From: Tetradesmus obliquus | Taxonomy: Eukaryota > Chlorophyta > Chlorophyceae > Sphaeropleales > Scenedesmaceae | Assembly (NCBI GenBank): GCA_030272155.1 | Contig: CP126193.1 | Location: 3,472,001-3,536,000, forward strand | Direction: 5' to 3' | Length of the DNA: 64,000 nt | Part shown: piece by piece, positions 20,927 to 33,073 of the stretch | Numbering within the stretch: the first letter of the stretch is position 1 | Layout: the number at the start of each line of letters is the position of its first letter | Program-made: the position numbers and the translations under genes | The notes under the pieces: generated by a model | Told to the model about the DNA's origin: nothing | Seen by the model: only the letters and a program-made list of their open reading frames with translations | Database searches by the model: none

Positions 20927-22819
20927 CTACTTGTTCCCAAACAGGCCCGAGAAGTCCAGCCCCAGGAAGCCGCTGCTCTTCTTCTGGAAGCGATCCATCA
21001 GGCCCTGCGGGGCAGTACAGGACAGGACAGCATTGCTTGTAGTGGCAGTACAGTCGCAGTGCCATCATCACCTCGCGTTGGCACAGTAAATGCAGCTGTT
21101 ACCACCTTGCATGAAGCGCTCCCTTTCACGCCCATCTCAAAAATTATGTATGCACAGTGCCTGTCTAAATCCTGCATGCCAGCCTGCCTCATAGCACGGC
21201 CTGTCTGTCACAAATGACGCAGCCAACCGGTCGCACGGACCTATCACTACTTGCACAGGCCTGCTGTATGACTTCTGAACATGTAGCACTATTTGAAGAG
21301 GTGCTGCGCACCTCGAAGCGTGAGTCCTTGCGCAGGAAGTCCAGATCTGGGTCGGTCCGGATCTGGTTGAAGTCCGTGTAGCCCAGCTCCATGCAGCCTG
21401 CAGGAACAGCAGTTGGTTGCAGCAGCAGGGGGTTGCAGCACGTCAGAAGCGCTGCGCACGCACTGCACATGTGCATTTGTGCACTGCAGCCGTGCATGTC
21501 TTGGCGCGATGTACAACACGGTCCAGCTGCTGATGCAACATGCAGGAGCAGTTTGCAGGCACGGGCTGCAGCATGTGCAGAAGAAAAAGACGGCTGCTGG
21601 ACCAGCAGGCGCCAGCATCTGCACAGCTGCTGCAGGAGCAGCTGCAGGAGCAATTTGCAGGCACGTGCTGCAGCATCTGCACAGCTGCTGGCTCACACTG
21701 CCAGGCCCCACCTGACAGCGCCACCAGGCCGCTGCGTGCGTCCTGCAGCTGCGCGTGGCAGCAGGCGATGTTGTACAGCGACGCCATCTTCTCGCCATCG
21801 CTGATCAGGCGAGGCTTGTCCCTGCAGGCGGGTGCAGCAGCCGCAGCAGCAGCAGCAGCAGCAGATATGGTTTACATTCCGAGGCACAGCCCAGCAACAT
21901 CAGCAGGAACGCTGCCATGCCGGCTGCACCTTGGCGGCTGTGCTGTGTCGCTGGCTGCTGCTTTTGCAGGATGGCACACCATCCGACATGCTGCAGTGGC
22001 ACAGCAGTTTCTTTTGCGCCGCACCTGAAGCGCTTGATGCCAGTACCCGGAAGTGTGAGGCCCTTTTCAAAGATTGTCAGTGCCTTGTCCCACCTGCAGG
22101 ACAACAAACATTGTTCCTGTGACGCTTTGGGGCATGCAGAGAGGTAGTCCGTGGTTCACATAGAAGCAGTCGATTCAGCAGTGACGTCAACAATGACAGA
22201 ACTGCATGCATGTGCAGGGGTCTCAAAGTGATGATGATGCATGAAGAGGTTTCACAGTGACAATGTTGCTGCCTGATCAGCATGCAAACTGCAACATGAC
22301 AATCGCTGCTGTGGTAGCCAACTCCTTGTCACATTATCAAACTGTTGACTATTAGAGGCAGCGATACTACGCACTGTTGCTGCACGCCACCCCGTGCTCA
22401 CTTCTGCTGCTTGCACAGCACCAGCCCCAGGTCGATGGCCTCTTTTGCTGTCTCTGGCTCATCATAGTCGAAGGTAGAGCCGTCGTTCTCCGTGGCCTGC
22501 AGTGGCTTCAGCAGCATGTCTTTGCCTGCTGCCCAAGCATACTGCTGCTGCTTGCTGCTCCTGGCATGCACAGAGCTGCTGTAACTGCTGCTGCGCCTTT
22601 CGGCCGCTGTGAACGGCCTGCGGGGGAAACACACGACGATTCGTGATTTATTGTATGGTTCATCGGCCTTCTGTTGCTGTGAGTCCCTGTTGCTATGCCG
22701 TAGGAGATATTTTCTGGCTGGTGCTACTGAAAGTACCTTGTGTGTGGCCGAGCCTGCTGCCGAAGCCCCTGGCACTGCACAGAGCTTGCAGATCTTGTAA
22801 CAGCTGCCAATGTGCTCAT
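20927..22819 (-). CDS. Plastid-targeted TPR-like protein (213 residues)
   Basis: Six exons: 22737-22819, 22402-22617, 22025-22093, 21712-21821, 21312-21397 and 20927-21004, all phase-consistent. The start MSTLAAVTRSASSVQCQG followed by RQQARPHTR, rich in Ser, Arg and Gln with no acids, is a good chloroplast transit peptide. This supports the start at 22819 over a downstream Met that lies in the first intron. The mature part reads TAKEAIDLGLVLCKQQKWDK and ALTIFEKGLTLPG, then DGEKMASLYNIACCHAQL and YTDFNQIRTDPDLDFLRKDS, and ends RFQKKSSGFLGLDFSGLFGN. The paired-helix pattern fits tetratricopeptide repeats used for protein docking. The partner is unknown. Resemblance to photosystem-assembly TPR proteins is possible but I cannot confirm it. 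Confidence 0.8.
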
Positions 22820-23578
22820 TGTGCTGAGCTTGGGCGGAGCGCGCGAGTCAAGGAACAGTAGATGCGCTAGGCAACAGCAAGCACGGAATCGCTTGTTAAA
22901 GCAGAGCAAGTTACAGCAACAAGTTAGGTGTTTATGAGTTGTGTTGCTGGCTTGAGTGTGCAGTTGCTGTAGTACCGGGGTATCACAGCAGTCGAACCCC
23001 ATCATGGCATGGTTTGAACTTCAGCCCTGCAGCACATATGCAATCGACGAAGGCAAGCGCAAAGCCTGTGCAACAGATGAAGAAAGCCAATGACAGCTGA
23101 GGCATAACACCTCACCGCAACAAAACACTGGACAGACCAAGGCGCAGCCATCCACCATACCAGTACACAGTACACGTGTATCCACCGTGCATATACTTGC
23201 AGGCTGCAATCAGCTGTGCCAGCTGCCATGTGCGTAGCAAAACATGTGCACGCCACGTCAAAGGCGTCACATGAGCTACCCCTGGGTGTTGGGTCTCTCT
23301 GAAGTCTTGAACCAGTGTCAACACGACACGCATCATCACTGGCTCTATATGATGTACCGTGCATACGACACTCGACATCTTTGACAAAAGTCTCACAGCA
23401 TACAGAATGTGCAGCTGCATGGTGGTTTCGGCGCACAACCATTCATCATCAGCGCGCACATGCACCGCAGGCCCGCATGTAGAGTCCGCAGTGATGGTGT
23501 CATCACGACATCATGATTGATTGATATCAAGTGCAACTGTCAACGCCGGCATCACCTGGCAAGCCCATGGCAAATCAC
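22820..23578. other. Intergenic, no supported gene
   Basis: 5' side of the TPR gene and 3' side of the M43 protease gene. Open frames are short and without motifs. Confidence 0.5.
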
Positions 23579-25002
23579 TCAACCGCCAGGCAGCCTGTGC
23601 CTGTGCCACATCTGCTCTGCACGCAGCAGCTGGCCTGGCGAGAAGCTGCTCATGCAGCTGTCAACAGAGTAGCCCATCCAGTTGCTGATGGGGTCCTTGC
23701 CAGGCTGCTGCGGGCAGCTGTCCCTGCTGGTGGGGCAGCTGTCATTGTCTGGCCGCAGGCAGTAGGGTGTGTCTGCCACAGCATCTCCCGGTGGGCTGCA
23801 GCCGTTTTCAAACACGTGCAGCAGCCCTGCAACAGGCAGCAATGAGGTGTATGAGAATGGTGGAGTAATGTGGGATGCGACAGCTGTACAGACATGTCTG
23901 CTGAGTGTTGATGCGGTGCAGGTGGTTCCAGCACATCTAAGTGGCATGGCAGTGGCCACTGCACCATGCCATAAGCACTGGAACCCTTGCTGCATGAGGG
24001 TGCAAGTGGCTTGTGATGACAACAAGAGGCTGATGCAGACCGTTATTTCAGCAGCATGCATGCCCAGCTTGCTGTGTAATAGCACCAAGTCCTGCTATCC
24101 TCACCATGCCAGTGCCCCACTTCGTGTATGGCTGTGCCTCCAGTGTTGTAGCCCTTCACCTCGCCCATAGGCAGCGTGCCATAGTGCACAATCACACCAT
24201 CCATGACCAGGCCGCCGCCACTGCTGCTGCTTCTGCTGCCGTCGCTGCTGCTGCTGACGACCTCACTGCTGCTGCTGATGCCAGTAAGCCTGCGGCTGCT
24301 GCTGTTGTTGCCAATGCTGCTGCTGCCTAGGCCAAGGCCCTGTTCACTGCTGTTGCTGCTGTTGCTGCTGTTGCTGCCGCCTGTAAAATCCCACGGCCAG
24401 GTGGACGCACCCAGCACTCCACACTGCGACATGTCTGTCACATACAGGTTCAACGCGCTTGCGCCGCCCTGCCGTAAGCGCCTCTTCAGCCGCACCTCTG
24501 TCTGCTCATTGCACATGTCAGCACCCAGTGCGACACTGGTGTTGGTGATGTTTGCCAGCTTGTAGCGCCATGTGACACCTGCCTGCTGAGCTGATGTGTT
24601 GTACGCTGCGTTGAGCGCAGCCAGCTGCAAGCGCACTTGCTGCGGGGTGACGCCACCAAAGAACGTGCCTGTGCTGTCCGCCACAAGCACATTGTGCACG
24701 TAGGTAGGGATGACATAGACACGCTGGCTGCTGTTGCTGCTGCTGATGAGGCCAGGTGATGTGCTGGTTGCTGCTGCTGTGGTGCTGGCTACACGGCTTG
24801 CTGCTGCTGAAGCCTGTCGGTGGTCTTGCTCAAGCAGCAACCTGTGATCTGGCCTAGGTGCAATTGTGCCACACCTGCAGTTGCAACTGCTTGTGGTGAA
24901 CATATACCGTGCTGTGCGTGGCAGAAGACAAGGATGCCGGCAGTCATCCAGCTGGAAGCAACAGATCAGCAATGTGCAGGTGAATTGTGTGCATCGCCAC
25001 AT
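23579..25002 (-). CDS. M43 (pappalysin/cytophagalysin-type) zinc metalloprotease, 5' end uncertain
   Basis: Two exons are clear, 24105-25002 and 23579-23826. They join exactly within the catalytic site to give HEVGHWHGLLH, the HExxHxxGxxH zinc motif of metzincins. The second exon continues CSPPGDAVADTPYC, DSCPQQPGKDPISNWMGYS (Met-turn) and SPGQLLRAEQMWHRHR, all hallmarks of family M43. The N-terminal part has CRCGTIAPRPDHRLL, like the Cys-containing propeptide start of these enzymes, then VYVIPTYVHNVL, NAAYN, and a Ser/Asn-rich insert with several N-x-S/T sites. Such enzymes are usually secreted. The signal peptide was not located: the reading frame opens at 25002, but an AG acceptor at about 24961 suggests a further upstream exon. 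The gene follows the TPR gene on the same strand, with no evident functional link. Confidence 0.8.
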
Positions 25003-25977
25003 ACCTGCGAAACACTGGTGCTTGTCGCCTGCTGCTTGTAGATTGTTTTGCCAGAGCTGTGTGTTGCCTGCTGCTGGCAGCTGCTAGGCCTGTGCAGCTG
25101 CCTTGGTGTGTGTAAGAAAACAGAAGGAGAAACAAGCAGATGCTTCTGATCTGAAATGGTATATGGCTGTGCATGTGAAGTGTTGTATGGCTGTGCATGC
25201 CGCCCGTCCGGGTAGCCTGCTACTGCTGCTGCTGCTGCTGGGCTGTATCTGCTCCTGCTGCTGGTGCGTGCTGCCAAGGCCTGCAGGAAGCATGCAGCTA
25301 TCCTAATCAGAAGTAACTGTTGTCAAAAATGGCTGAACAGCGCCTGCATGGGAGGTTGAGCTTGATTCAAAGCTGTCAGGCCTGCCAACTGTTCCGGTTG
25401 CCTGCAAGCAGCTGATGTGTCGTGCCGACGGATTTCTATCAGGGGATCAGGCAAACACGACGGAACAAATTCGTAGGCTGCAGATCGCTTGCTCGGACCA
25501 GGCGATCGCCTGTGCTTTGCGCCATATGGAACAGGTTTGACGAGTTGCCATAACTGTCAAGTTGCCGTGTTTTCACTGCCGAGCAGCTTCAGCTCCAGAT
25601 ACAAAACCAGATTGCTGGTATGCTCAAAAAAATCTCCAGAAGTTAGCGACGAAAAATAGAGACATGCTGCTGGCTCTTCACCATTGCTAAGCCCTGCCAA
25701 GGATGGGGAAAGCAGACTGGGGCCTCTGGGGCTGGTGGCTCCTACACACCCAGCAATGACACTGCCTCCGCAACAAAGCCAGCCTTTGTCCAGGAGAAAG
25801 CCGCCTGCCTAGCCATTTTAGTGTGCCCCTCTTGCAAAGAGCATGAGTCTGGTGAAGTTCCACTCCAGCTCACTGAGCCAAGTCAGCACAGCAAATGCGC
25901 CAATGTGGCACGAGCTGCCGCAACATCGGACAGCCAGATGAGACCACATCTAACCACAAGACTCACATGTTGCTGGC
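25003..25977. other. No supported gene; may hold a 5' exon of the protease
   Basis: A signal-peptide exon of the M43 protease is expected here but I could not identify one that splices in phase. The rest looks non-coding. Confidence 0.4.
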
Positions 25978-28037
25978 TCAAGCCACAGCAACCAGCGCGC
26001 CCTCACACTGCCCTCGCCGCAAGCAGGGCAGCAGCTGCAGCTCCCCAGCCCGCCTCCCCTCCTCATCTGTCCCCACAGCCGTCAAGCTCTGCCACCCGCC
26101 CCGCCCATCTCCTGCGCAGCTGCTGAGCCATGGCTCAACCTCCAGCTGCTCAGATGCTGCGAGCTGATCTGCTGATTGCTGCCTAGCTTCTGCCCGCGGT
26201 GTCAGCTGTGCTGCCGTGTGCTGTACTACCAGTGGTGACCGCAACTGCTGGCCCCACTGCTGCTCGCTGACACCATCATGCTCAGCCTGCAGCTGCTGCC
26301 AGCTGGCGTGTGCCACGCGCAAGCCCAGCGGCAAGCACTGCCAGCGGTGCAGCAGGCTGAGCACGACGTGGGGCTGCACACGCGAAACAACGCGCAGCCA
26401 GCGTGCACTGAGCTGGTGCACGCTGCCTGCTGGCCACACGCGTGATGCTGCCTCTGCCAGCTGGCCGTCTAACAGGCCGAGCTGCCCAGCTGCTGCTGCA
26501 AGCCCAGCGCCTAGGCCGCTGCCAAACCTCAGCATGTTTCGCACAACAGCTGAAGAGTCAAGCTGCTGCTCCAGCTGCGCCGTTGCTGCATCATGTTTGC
26601 TGTCTGTTTCTGCACTGCCAGCATCTCGGTGCGGCATGCTGTACTGCCCATAGTATGTTGTGAGGCCGGCCTTGTGCATCAGAGCCATGCAGAACAGCAG
26701 CAGCTTGTCAGGAAGCGCTGCCCAGTTGGGCTGAATGATCAAAGGGGTGATGCTGCTGCTGCTGCTGCTGCTGCTGTTGTCTCTGCTGCTGCTGCTGCTG
26801 CTATTACTACTACTGCTGCTGCTGCTGCTGTCACCACAGGGTCTGCTGCCGTTTTTGCTGCTGCTGCTGCTGCTGCTGCTTCCAGCAGCTGGCTGGTACT
26901 CCAGCTGCTCCAGCAGCAAACTCGCCAGCTGGCTGGCAGCTGCCTTTCTTGCATCGTTTGCTGCTTGTAGGCCTGCCTCCATCACTGCTGGCTGCGGTGT
27001 GGCTGTCACCAGCGCTGCCTGCGCTGAAGGGTTTGTGAAAACCTTTGAAACAGGGACAAACTTGCGGCTGGCTGGCTGGCGTGGTGTTGCGTTTGGCAGC
27101 ACGCGCGCCAGCATCTCCTCATTCAGCCTGATCTTGTGGGCTGTGCTGTTTGGGATGCCCTGCAGTGGGAGAACAGGAGCAGATAAAGCCCTGTTCAGAG
27201 TAGGAAGGAGTGCAGCAACTGCTGACTCAGCAGCTGCTCAGAGCAACCGAACCATGCTGCTGCAGTGTAGATGCATACAGCTCCGCGCCCGCGGCACAGG
27301 CGTGCACATATTGCCTGCATCATCTACTGCCAGTTGCCCTGCAGGCCTTGCCTGCCCAGCTGCATCACATGCACTTGCCAAGCAGCAGTGCTGGACTTGC
27401 ACTGGCCCTCACCTTCTCTTGGCGCCTCCTGCAGATCTCCTGGTACCCACGCACTGCTGCATCCCTGCGCCGCTCTTCCTCCAGTGCATGCTGCCAGGCT
27501 GATGCCGCCAGGTCACAATACAAAAGGCGCAGCAGCGCCTTGCTGAGCGGCTCATGTGTGCTGTGATACTCTGCATGAAAGGCATCTTCCAGCTGTGCCA
27601 TGCAGGAGGGGGCTGGAGGCACGGCTTGTTGCTGGCAACGGGAGCTGGGCTCTTTCGGTATCTGAAGCTGCGTGAATGATGTGTCTTCTGTAGTGGCTGG
27701 GCACAGGTAGCTGACAGCACTTGATGCCGTGATGACTGTTCGCTGCTGCAGCTGCTTGGCTGGGAAAGTCATTGCTGTGCTTGTGGCACCCGCCTGGACA
27801 GCATGCACAGCAACAAAATTTTAATATTTAGTACGGTTCAAAGCTGCTAGCATACAACCTGTCTTTGTCAACAGAAACGTACTGTGGGCTTGCAAGCCTG
27901 TCCTGCACATACGAGGCGTATGGTGAAAGGGGAGCACACCGACGGCGACACTGCAGCAAAGCATTTACGTCGTTGCCACTGAAATAACGTCTGACTTCAG
28001 CTGGCGCTGCTGATGTCTCGCTGCTTCGGTAATGCAT
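25978..28037 (-). CDS. Unrecognised protein, 573 residues, Ser-rich central tract
   Basis: Three exons, 27879-28037, 27413-27793 and 25978-27159, joined in phase 0. The first intron carries a TACTAAA-like branch site and a T-rich run before CAG. The protein starts MHYRSSETSAAPAEVRRYF with SPYASYVQDRLASPQY. The middle part has AQLEDAFHAEYHSTHEPLSK and LLRLLYCDLAASAW, then a charged HALEEERRRDAAVRGYQE helix and RKFVPVSKVFTNPSAQ. Next is a CAG/CTG-encoded poly-Ser block (about residues 255-305) and a helical C-terminus (RVVSRVQPHVVLSLLHRWQC). No known domain is recognised. The first exon is less certain: an alternative start is MTFPAKQLQQRT at 27772. A coiled-coil or adaptor role is possible but not claimed. 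Confidence 0.5.
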
Positions 28038-29698
28038 ACGGCATATGCTTTCTGGCGGGAACAGCCGTGCACGCTGCTCACCACGCCCTGCGTTGCCCGG
28101 CGCCCTCCAGGACAGCGTGTAATGCTACGTCTGACACCGCTGTATTGTTGCTGAATGGCTGAATTTGCAGCCCGCCTTGTGTACGTTTCGTTCATGCTGG
28201 CCCACGCAATTCCTCGACTACTGCACAAGGACATGTTGTATGAGCTAGATGCTGGGCAACGTTCCCTTAACGATCGCTGATGGATGCGAGCAGATGAGAA
28301 GAAGTACGACAAGTTAGCAGCATACATTACACAGGGACAGCTGTCATAACACAGCTGTACTGTACTGCTAAAGCTCAAGAGCGCTGACTCAGCACTGCTG
28401 CGCAGGGAGCGCATGGTGCATTCGTGCAGCCCCACACAACAACACAATAATATTAATAGTCTTCTTGTATGCCATACCTTGTCATCGGCATCGGCAACCG
28501 CGCCCCGTACGGAGCGGAAACTACGACTATTATTGCCTCTCTATTGGTGAGGGGTAGACCACCCAGACCCCCTCACCGCCTTCACCAGGCAGCAGGTGGG
28601 GGTTACCCATACGGTTGGCTGCGTGCCTGGCAGGGCTGGTATGTATGTAGCCAGCAATCGACGGAATCCTGCGGAGAGCCGCGAGGACATAGCAGTATCC
28701 TTCCTTCGGTTTTCACCGACCGTTTCCCTGAATCCAGGGCACAACACAATGTGTTCTACCAAAGTGGGGCAGAACATCGCACCTGGAGTGGTACGCAATC
28801 AGCCACATGCAATCTACAGCACTGCTGAGCAGGCCACACACAGCCATGCGACAGCTGCCACACACAGCCATGCGACAGCAGCAAAACGCAGCCATGCCAC
28901 AGCTGCCACACACAGCCATGCGACAGCAGCAAAACACAGCATGCGAAAGCCAAATGCAGCAGTTCGCATTACTACCAAAAGAAATGAACTTCACACAGCC
29001 TGCATCGACAGGAAGCTTTCTGTGCAGCTGAACCCCTAGCACACACCTTGCTAGGTCATGCAGGCGATGACATGTGCACAATGACTGACGCTGAGCTGCT
29101 TTCTCAGCTGGGCAGTACGGAGTCTGCGTCCCAACTTGCCAGACGCGGCATCCACAAATGGTGGGGCACAAATGATTCATCATGATATCACGATCTGCCA
29201 CCGTTGAAACAAGTACAATGCTGCTGATGTTGTACATATGGAGCATGCAAGCACTGCTGCGTGCCACCCACGAAGATGGCAAGCTGTGCTTGCTGCATTG
29301 CAAGGCATCCCCACCATGCCAGCATGCCAGGAATAAGCCTGTGCCTCTGTGCAAGATGCACACATTGCGAAAGGCAACAGGAGACAGTTTTAGAAAGAAC
29401 GGCTGTTCTGCAAGCATCAATTTTTTTGTAACAAGCAAATGACACACAAACAAACATGTCTACACCACACGTAATGGCTGGGAGCGAAAGCCAACTGGCC
29501 CTTGCCTAGCTGATGCTACACGGTGGCAGCTAGCAATACACGGCAGCGGTCGCCAATACAGCCTGCCATGATGGCAGCACAACCATGACCATAGCCATGG
29601 CCATGCAGCCTCCGCTGGCTGACTCCGGGATGCACGGCTTGACACCGCAACGACCTCCGCCCTGCTGAACATACACAACAGAAACACGACACTAACCG
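28038..29698. other. 1.66 kb without a supported gene
   Basis: It lies upstream of the unrecognised gene and downstream of the carrier gene. The longest open frame (28713-29453, minus) is Cys/His-rich because it crosses a minisatellite and has no motif. Some minus-strand text near 28.1-28.4 kb is open but not convincing. Confidence 0.5.
28833..28948. repeat. Minisatellite of CACACAGCCATGCGACAGC-type units
   Basis: Alternating units CACACAGCCATGCGACAGCT and AGCAAAACGCAGCCATG occur three to four times with few changes. Confidence 0.85.
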
Positions 29699-31484
29699 CT
29701 AGCTGATCACGCTGTTCACCAGCGACTTGGTGGCCTCATACACAGCAAAGCACACCGCATTCGCAGGAAAGCTGCGTACCAGCGCGGGCGCAAAACCCCG
29801 AAATAGCCCGTGCAGCCCCTCCGCTGCCACCACCTGCCGCCCACAGTCCAGGATGCCTCTGTATTTGGGGTGTGTGTAGCTGTCTACCTGCAGCTTGCTT
29901 TTGATGACATCCAGTGGGTAGCAGCCCAGCCAGAAGGCGGTGCCGCCCAGGCCGCCAGCCAGCAGCAGGTCGGAGAATGACAGCTGCTCTTTGCTGGGCA
30001 GGCCCTGCAATGATACGGGAGGAGGAGGAGGGGAAACGCACATTAGACAGCAAAGAAGGGCACGGGTTCAGAGTGCTGATGGAACCACTGACCAACTTGT
30101 CTGCTGCTGGCTTGATTGCAGCTCAGGACATCACACAGTCGCCAGCTACGCCGTACATCTTGCTGCACAGCAAGCCTGCCAGCCGCGCCAGCCCCCCCAC
30201 CTTGAGCTCCACCACCTGCTGCTTCACCAGCAACAAAAAAGGCAGGTTCAGAGTACTGACCAAGCCCTTGATATAGAATATCTGCTGCTGACTTGGCTGC
30301 AGCTCCAACCATCACGCAGTCCCTGACGACGCCGTCAGACTTGCTGCCAATGCTGCCAGCCAGACCATGCCGCTAGAGCCTCACCTTGAGCTCCACCACC
30401 TGCTGCTTCACCAGCTCGTACACGCCAAACATGGCCATGTTGCCGATGCTCTCCCTGCCCAGCGTGGCCCCCAGGCCCTTAAATAGGCCCAGCGGCCCGC
30501 CCTCATGCGCCAGCACCTGCCGCGCCACGTCACGCGGGCCCCGGTATATGGTGTGCTGCAGCAGGGAGGGTAGCAGGCAGAGGGATGCAGCAGGAGCAGC
30601 AGACAAGGCAGCAGCAGCATTGACAACAGTCCTAGTGCAAGGGACAGAGCCAGGTGCAGCTGCGCAAATGCAGCACGAAGGCCAAGCCGAACAGCGGCAG
30701 CATTGCTCACAGCCTGAGTGGCAGCATTGTTGAACACCACAGAGCATGCTGCTGCACTGGGAAATGCGCACCAGCAGCAACAGCAGCTCACAGAAGAGAG
30801 GATGCAAGGGTGTCGCAGCCACAACATTTGCCCTGCTAAGCGCAGGAGGTGGCCAATGCACATCAGCTGCAAGTCGATCACTACAGCTGCTGCTCAGCGT
30901 CAACCAACTCTGGCTGCTTCCGGCTGCCTCACCTTTGCCACGTCCAGGCCTGCATCCAGCAGCCGCTGCACTGCTGTCTTGCTGCAGCCCTGCGCCTGCA
31001 GCCTGCACTTCATCAGCTCAGTGGGAGTAGCCACCAGGCTAACCGCACAGCTGGCACCCACTGCGGCTAGCAGCTGGTCACGCATCACCAGCGGGGAGCC
31101 TGCGGCAGCCACGGCAGAGGCAGCAGCAGCAGCAGCAGCAGATGCGGCATGTCAGCAAATGTGCAAACGAGTGATGACATCTGCGGCAGCTGCTGCAATG
31201 CAAAAAGCCCACGCGGGCCACCTGCAGGTCATGAGCAAACAACAGTGCCGCTGCTACTGCTTGACTGGCACTGGAACATCCCCAGCTCGCGGCTGAGCGG
31301 CTGCTGCTGCTTTTGCTCACCGTCCTTGTGTGCCAGCAGCACCTCCATCTGGCCCCGCGAGGCAAACAGCACCGCGTTAAACAGCGCCACGGTTGCCAGC
31401 GGTGCCGACATGCCCTTGTACAGCCCCTTGAAGCCCTCCCTGGTGATGGTCTGAGGGAACAGCAGTAGCAGGAGTGGTAGCAGT

Positions 31485-31516
<32 letters not shown>

Positions 31517-32494
31517 TAGCAACAGCCCCGCGTTAGTGGGTAGTTTCAACCAATGCGGGTGTTGCAACAGCGCTACAGGGCAAGGAGTGTGTGTACATAG
31601 CATTTGTACAACAGCATTAGCCAGTGCAAGGCGCGTTGCGGGTTGAGTCAACCACTGCCAAAGCTGCCGTCAGCAACTCACCTGCTTGGCTGCATCCAGT
31701 GGTCCGCTGAACTTGGCTGCCCCAGCTGCTGAGCTCTGGCTCTGGATCTTCACCTGCAACACCCAACAGTGCAACACACTGCTCAGTTGGCAGCAGCACT
31801 TGGCCTACGGCTGAATGTAAGCTACAGCGGAGATGTTTGCCCTTGATTGGTGCGTGGTCTATGCGAGCTTGTGCCACCCCTGTGCACACGCAGCACCAAC
31901 CAGACTGTGGCTGAGTTTCTGGCTGACTTCCCTTGTCGGAGAGCGCCTATGCTGCCCAAAGCAACTGCCACTGCCAGCTGAGTAGGGATATGTACATGGA
32001 AAGTGCTGCTTCTGTCACAAATGCTCGTTGAATAACTCATGTTGCTGTTGCTGGCAGGCGTTGCTGCTGCACATGCTGTGCACGCTGAGCTGGTGCCAAC
32101 CTTGATGGTGTCGAAGGGGTGCCCCACCATCAGCTGGGCCACACCAGCCATGGTGCCGGCAGTCAGGTCCTACATAACAACGGCATCCATATCAGGACGC
32201 AGGCGGGCACAAAAAGTCAAGGGCACCCAGCACTACAGGTTACTCATAGGCAAGGGTGCTGATGTGCACATTTACAGGCAAGGGTGGTGACATGCACATG
32301 TACATACCGATGCAGGACCACAGACAACAAGCAAACCACCTCACCACGGCCATGGTGACTGTTGATGACTGCTTCACCGCTGAGTGACTTGCACGGTTTG
32401 CTTGCGTGCCCTGCTGCTGCTGCTGCTGCTGTTGCTGACCCGGACCCTCCATAGCTACTCCCACGGACAGCGCTGAAGCTTCTTGTAGCGACAT
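29699..32494 (-). CDS. Mitochondrial carrier, BOU (A BOUT DE SOUFFLE)/acylcarnitine-carrier-like
   Basis: Seven exons: 32345-32494, 32101-32169, 31682-31753, 31321-31450, 30933-31099, 30385-30555 and 29699-30004 (354 residues), all in phase. After a 50-residue Gln-rich N-terminus the three carrier repeats follow. Their signatures are HPFDTIKV, TPTELMKC and YPLDVIKS (each P-x-D/E-x-x-K). Second-half motifs are EGFKGLYKGMSAPL, GPLGLFKGLGATLGRE and EGLHGLFRGFAPALVR. TAGTMAGVAQLMVGHP, the APLATVALFNAVLF stretch and KCRLQAQG closely follow the plant BOU subgroup. That carrier is needed for photorespiration and has been linked to glutamate or acylcarnitine transport. It would sit in the inner mitochondrial membrane; the actual substrate here is inferred. 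Intron 6 contains a copy of the exon 6 edge. Divergent from the ABC1-kinase gene. Confidence 0.88.
30058..30425 (-). repeat. About 180-bp duplication carrying the exon 6 3' edge of the carrier gene
   Basis: The exon end with donor (plus-strand ACCTTGAGCTCCACCACCTG at about 30383) recurs at about 30199. Flanking intron text also recurs (GTTCAGAGT at 30066 and 30246). The unit is about 180-184 bp and the copy keeps the GT donor. Confidence 0.85.
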
Positions 32495-33073
32495 TTCTGT
32501 AGCTTCCTGTTCTGGCTAGGTCAGCACACCACCAGCGTTTGCTTGTTCCGAGCACTGCCGAATGAAAAAAGGCTGTTCAGGCTACCAGCGTGCTATACTT
32601 CAGTTGATCAGTAAGGGAACTTCGTAAATAACGCTTGCAGGAGAGGGTATGCAACGCAGTCTGAACGAGCAGTAGTAATCAAGGAACAGAAGACCCGCTG
32701 CACAGCCAAAGACAGATGCATGCGGTCCAAACAGCCTATAATCATCGCTCTCGTCGTCGAAGGCTGCTATCGAGGGGTAAAATTGGCAGGCCAATGGCAT
32801 ACATGCATGACAATGTTATCAGCTGATTGTAAGCAGGACTTCATATGCACAGTGGTTGCACCCACGGAGACTGCAGATGCTTACACAGCTCGATTTCAAC
32901 CAAGCCAAGCACCAGCTGACCTCCAGCAGCTGCACTGCTTCACACCTCACGATCAGCCAAGCAGTTCAACAAGTCTTTTCAACTCCATTTGCGCAATGGG
33001 TTGCTGAACGTCGCTTTCATTATCTTTCTGGCAGTCTAGCCTGCCTTCGTCGCACCCACTTCGTCACCCCACC
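32495..33073. promoter_or_regulatory. Head-to-head intergenic region (579 bp)
   Basis: Separates the carrier start (32494, minus) and the ABC1-kinase start (33074, plus). No named element is seen; shared promoter is inferred from layout. Confidence 0.4.

Noticed and set aside
26735..27502. Plus-strand frame starting with poly-Leu
   Set aside because: Antisense to the poly-Ser exon; the leucine run is CTG repeat read in another frame, not a signal or membrane segment.
27965..28447. Minus-strand frame beginning near MRSLRSSAESALLSF, a possible organelle leader
   Set aside because: It could not be joined in phase to the following exon with sound splice sites, so I left it as intergenic.
28713..29453. 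246-codon Cys/His-rich minus-strand frame
   Set aside because: Crosses a minisatellite, has no motif and no support from splice signals.
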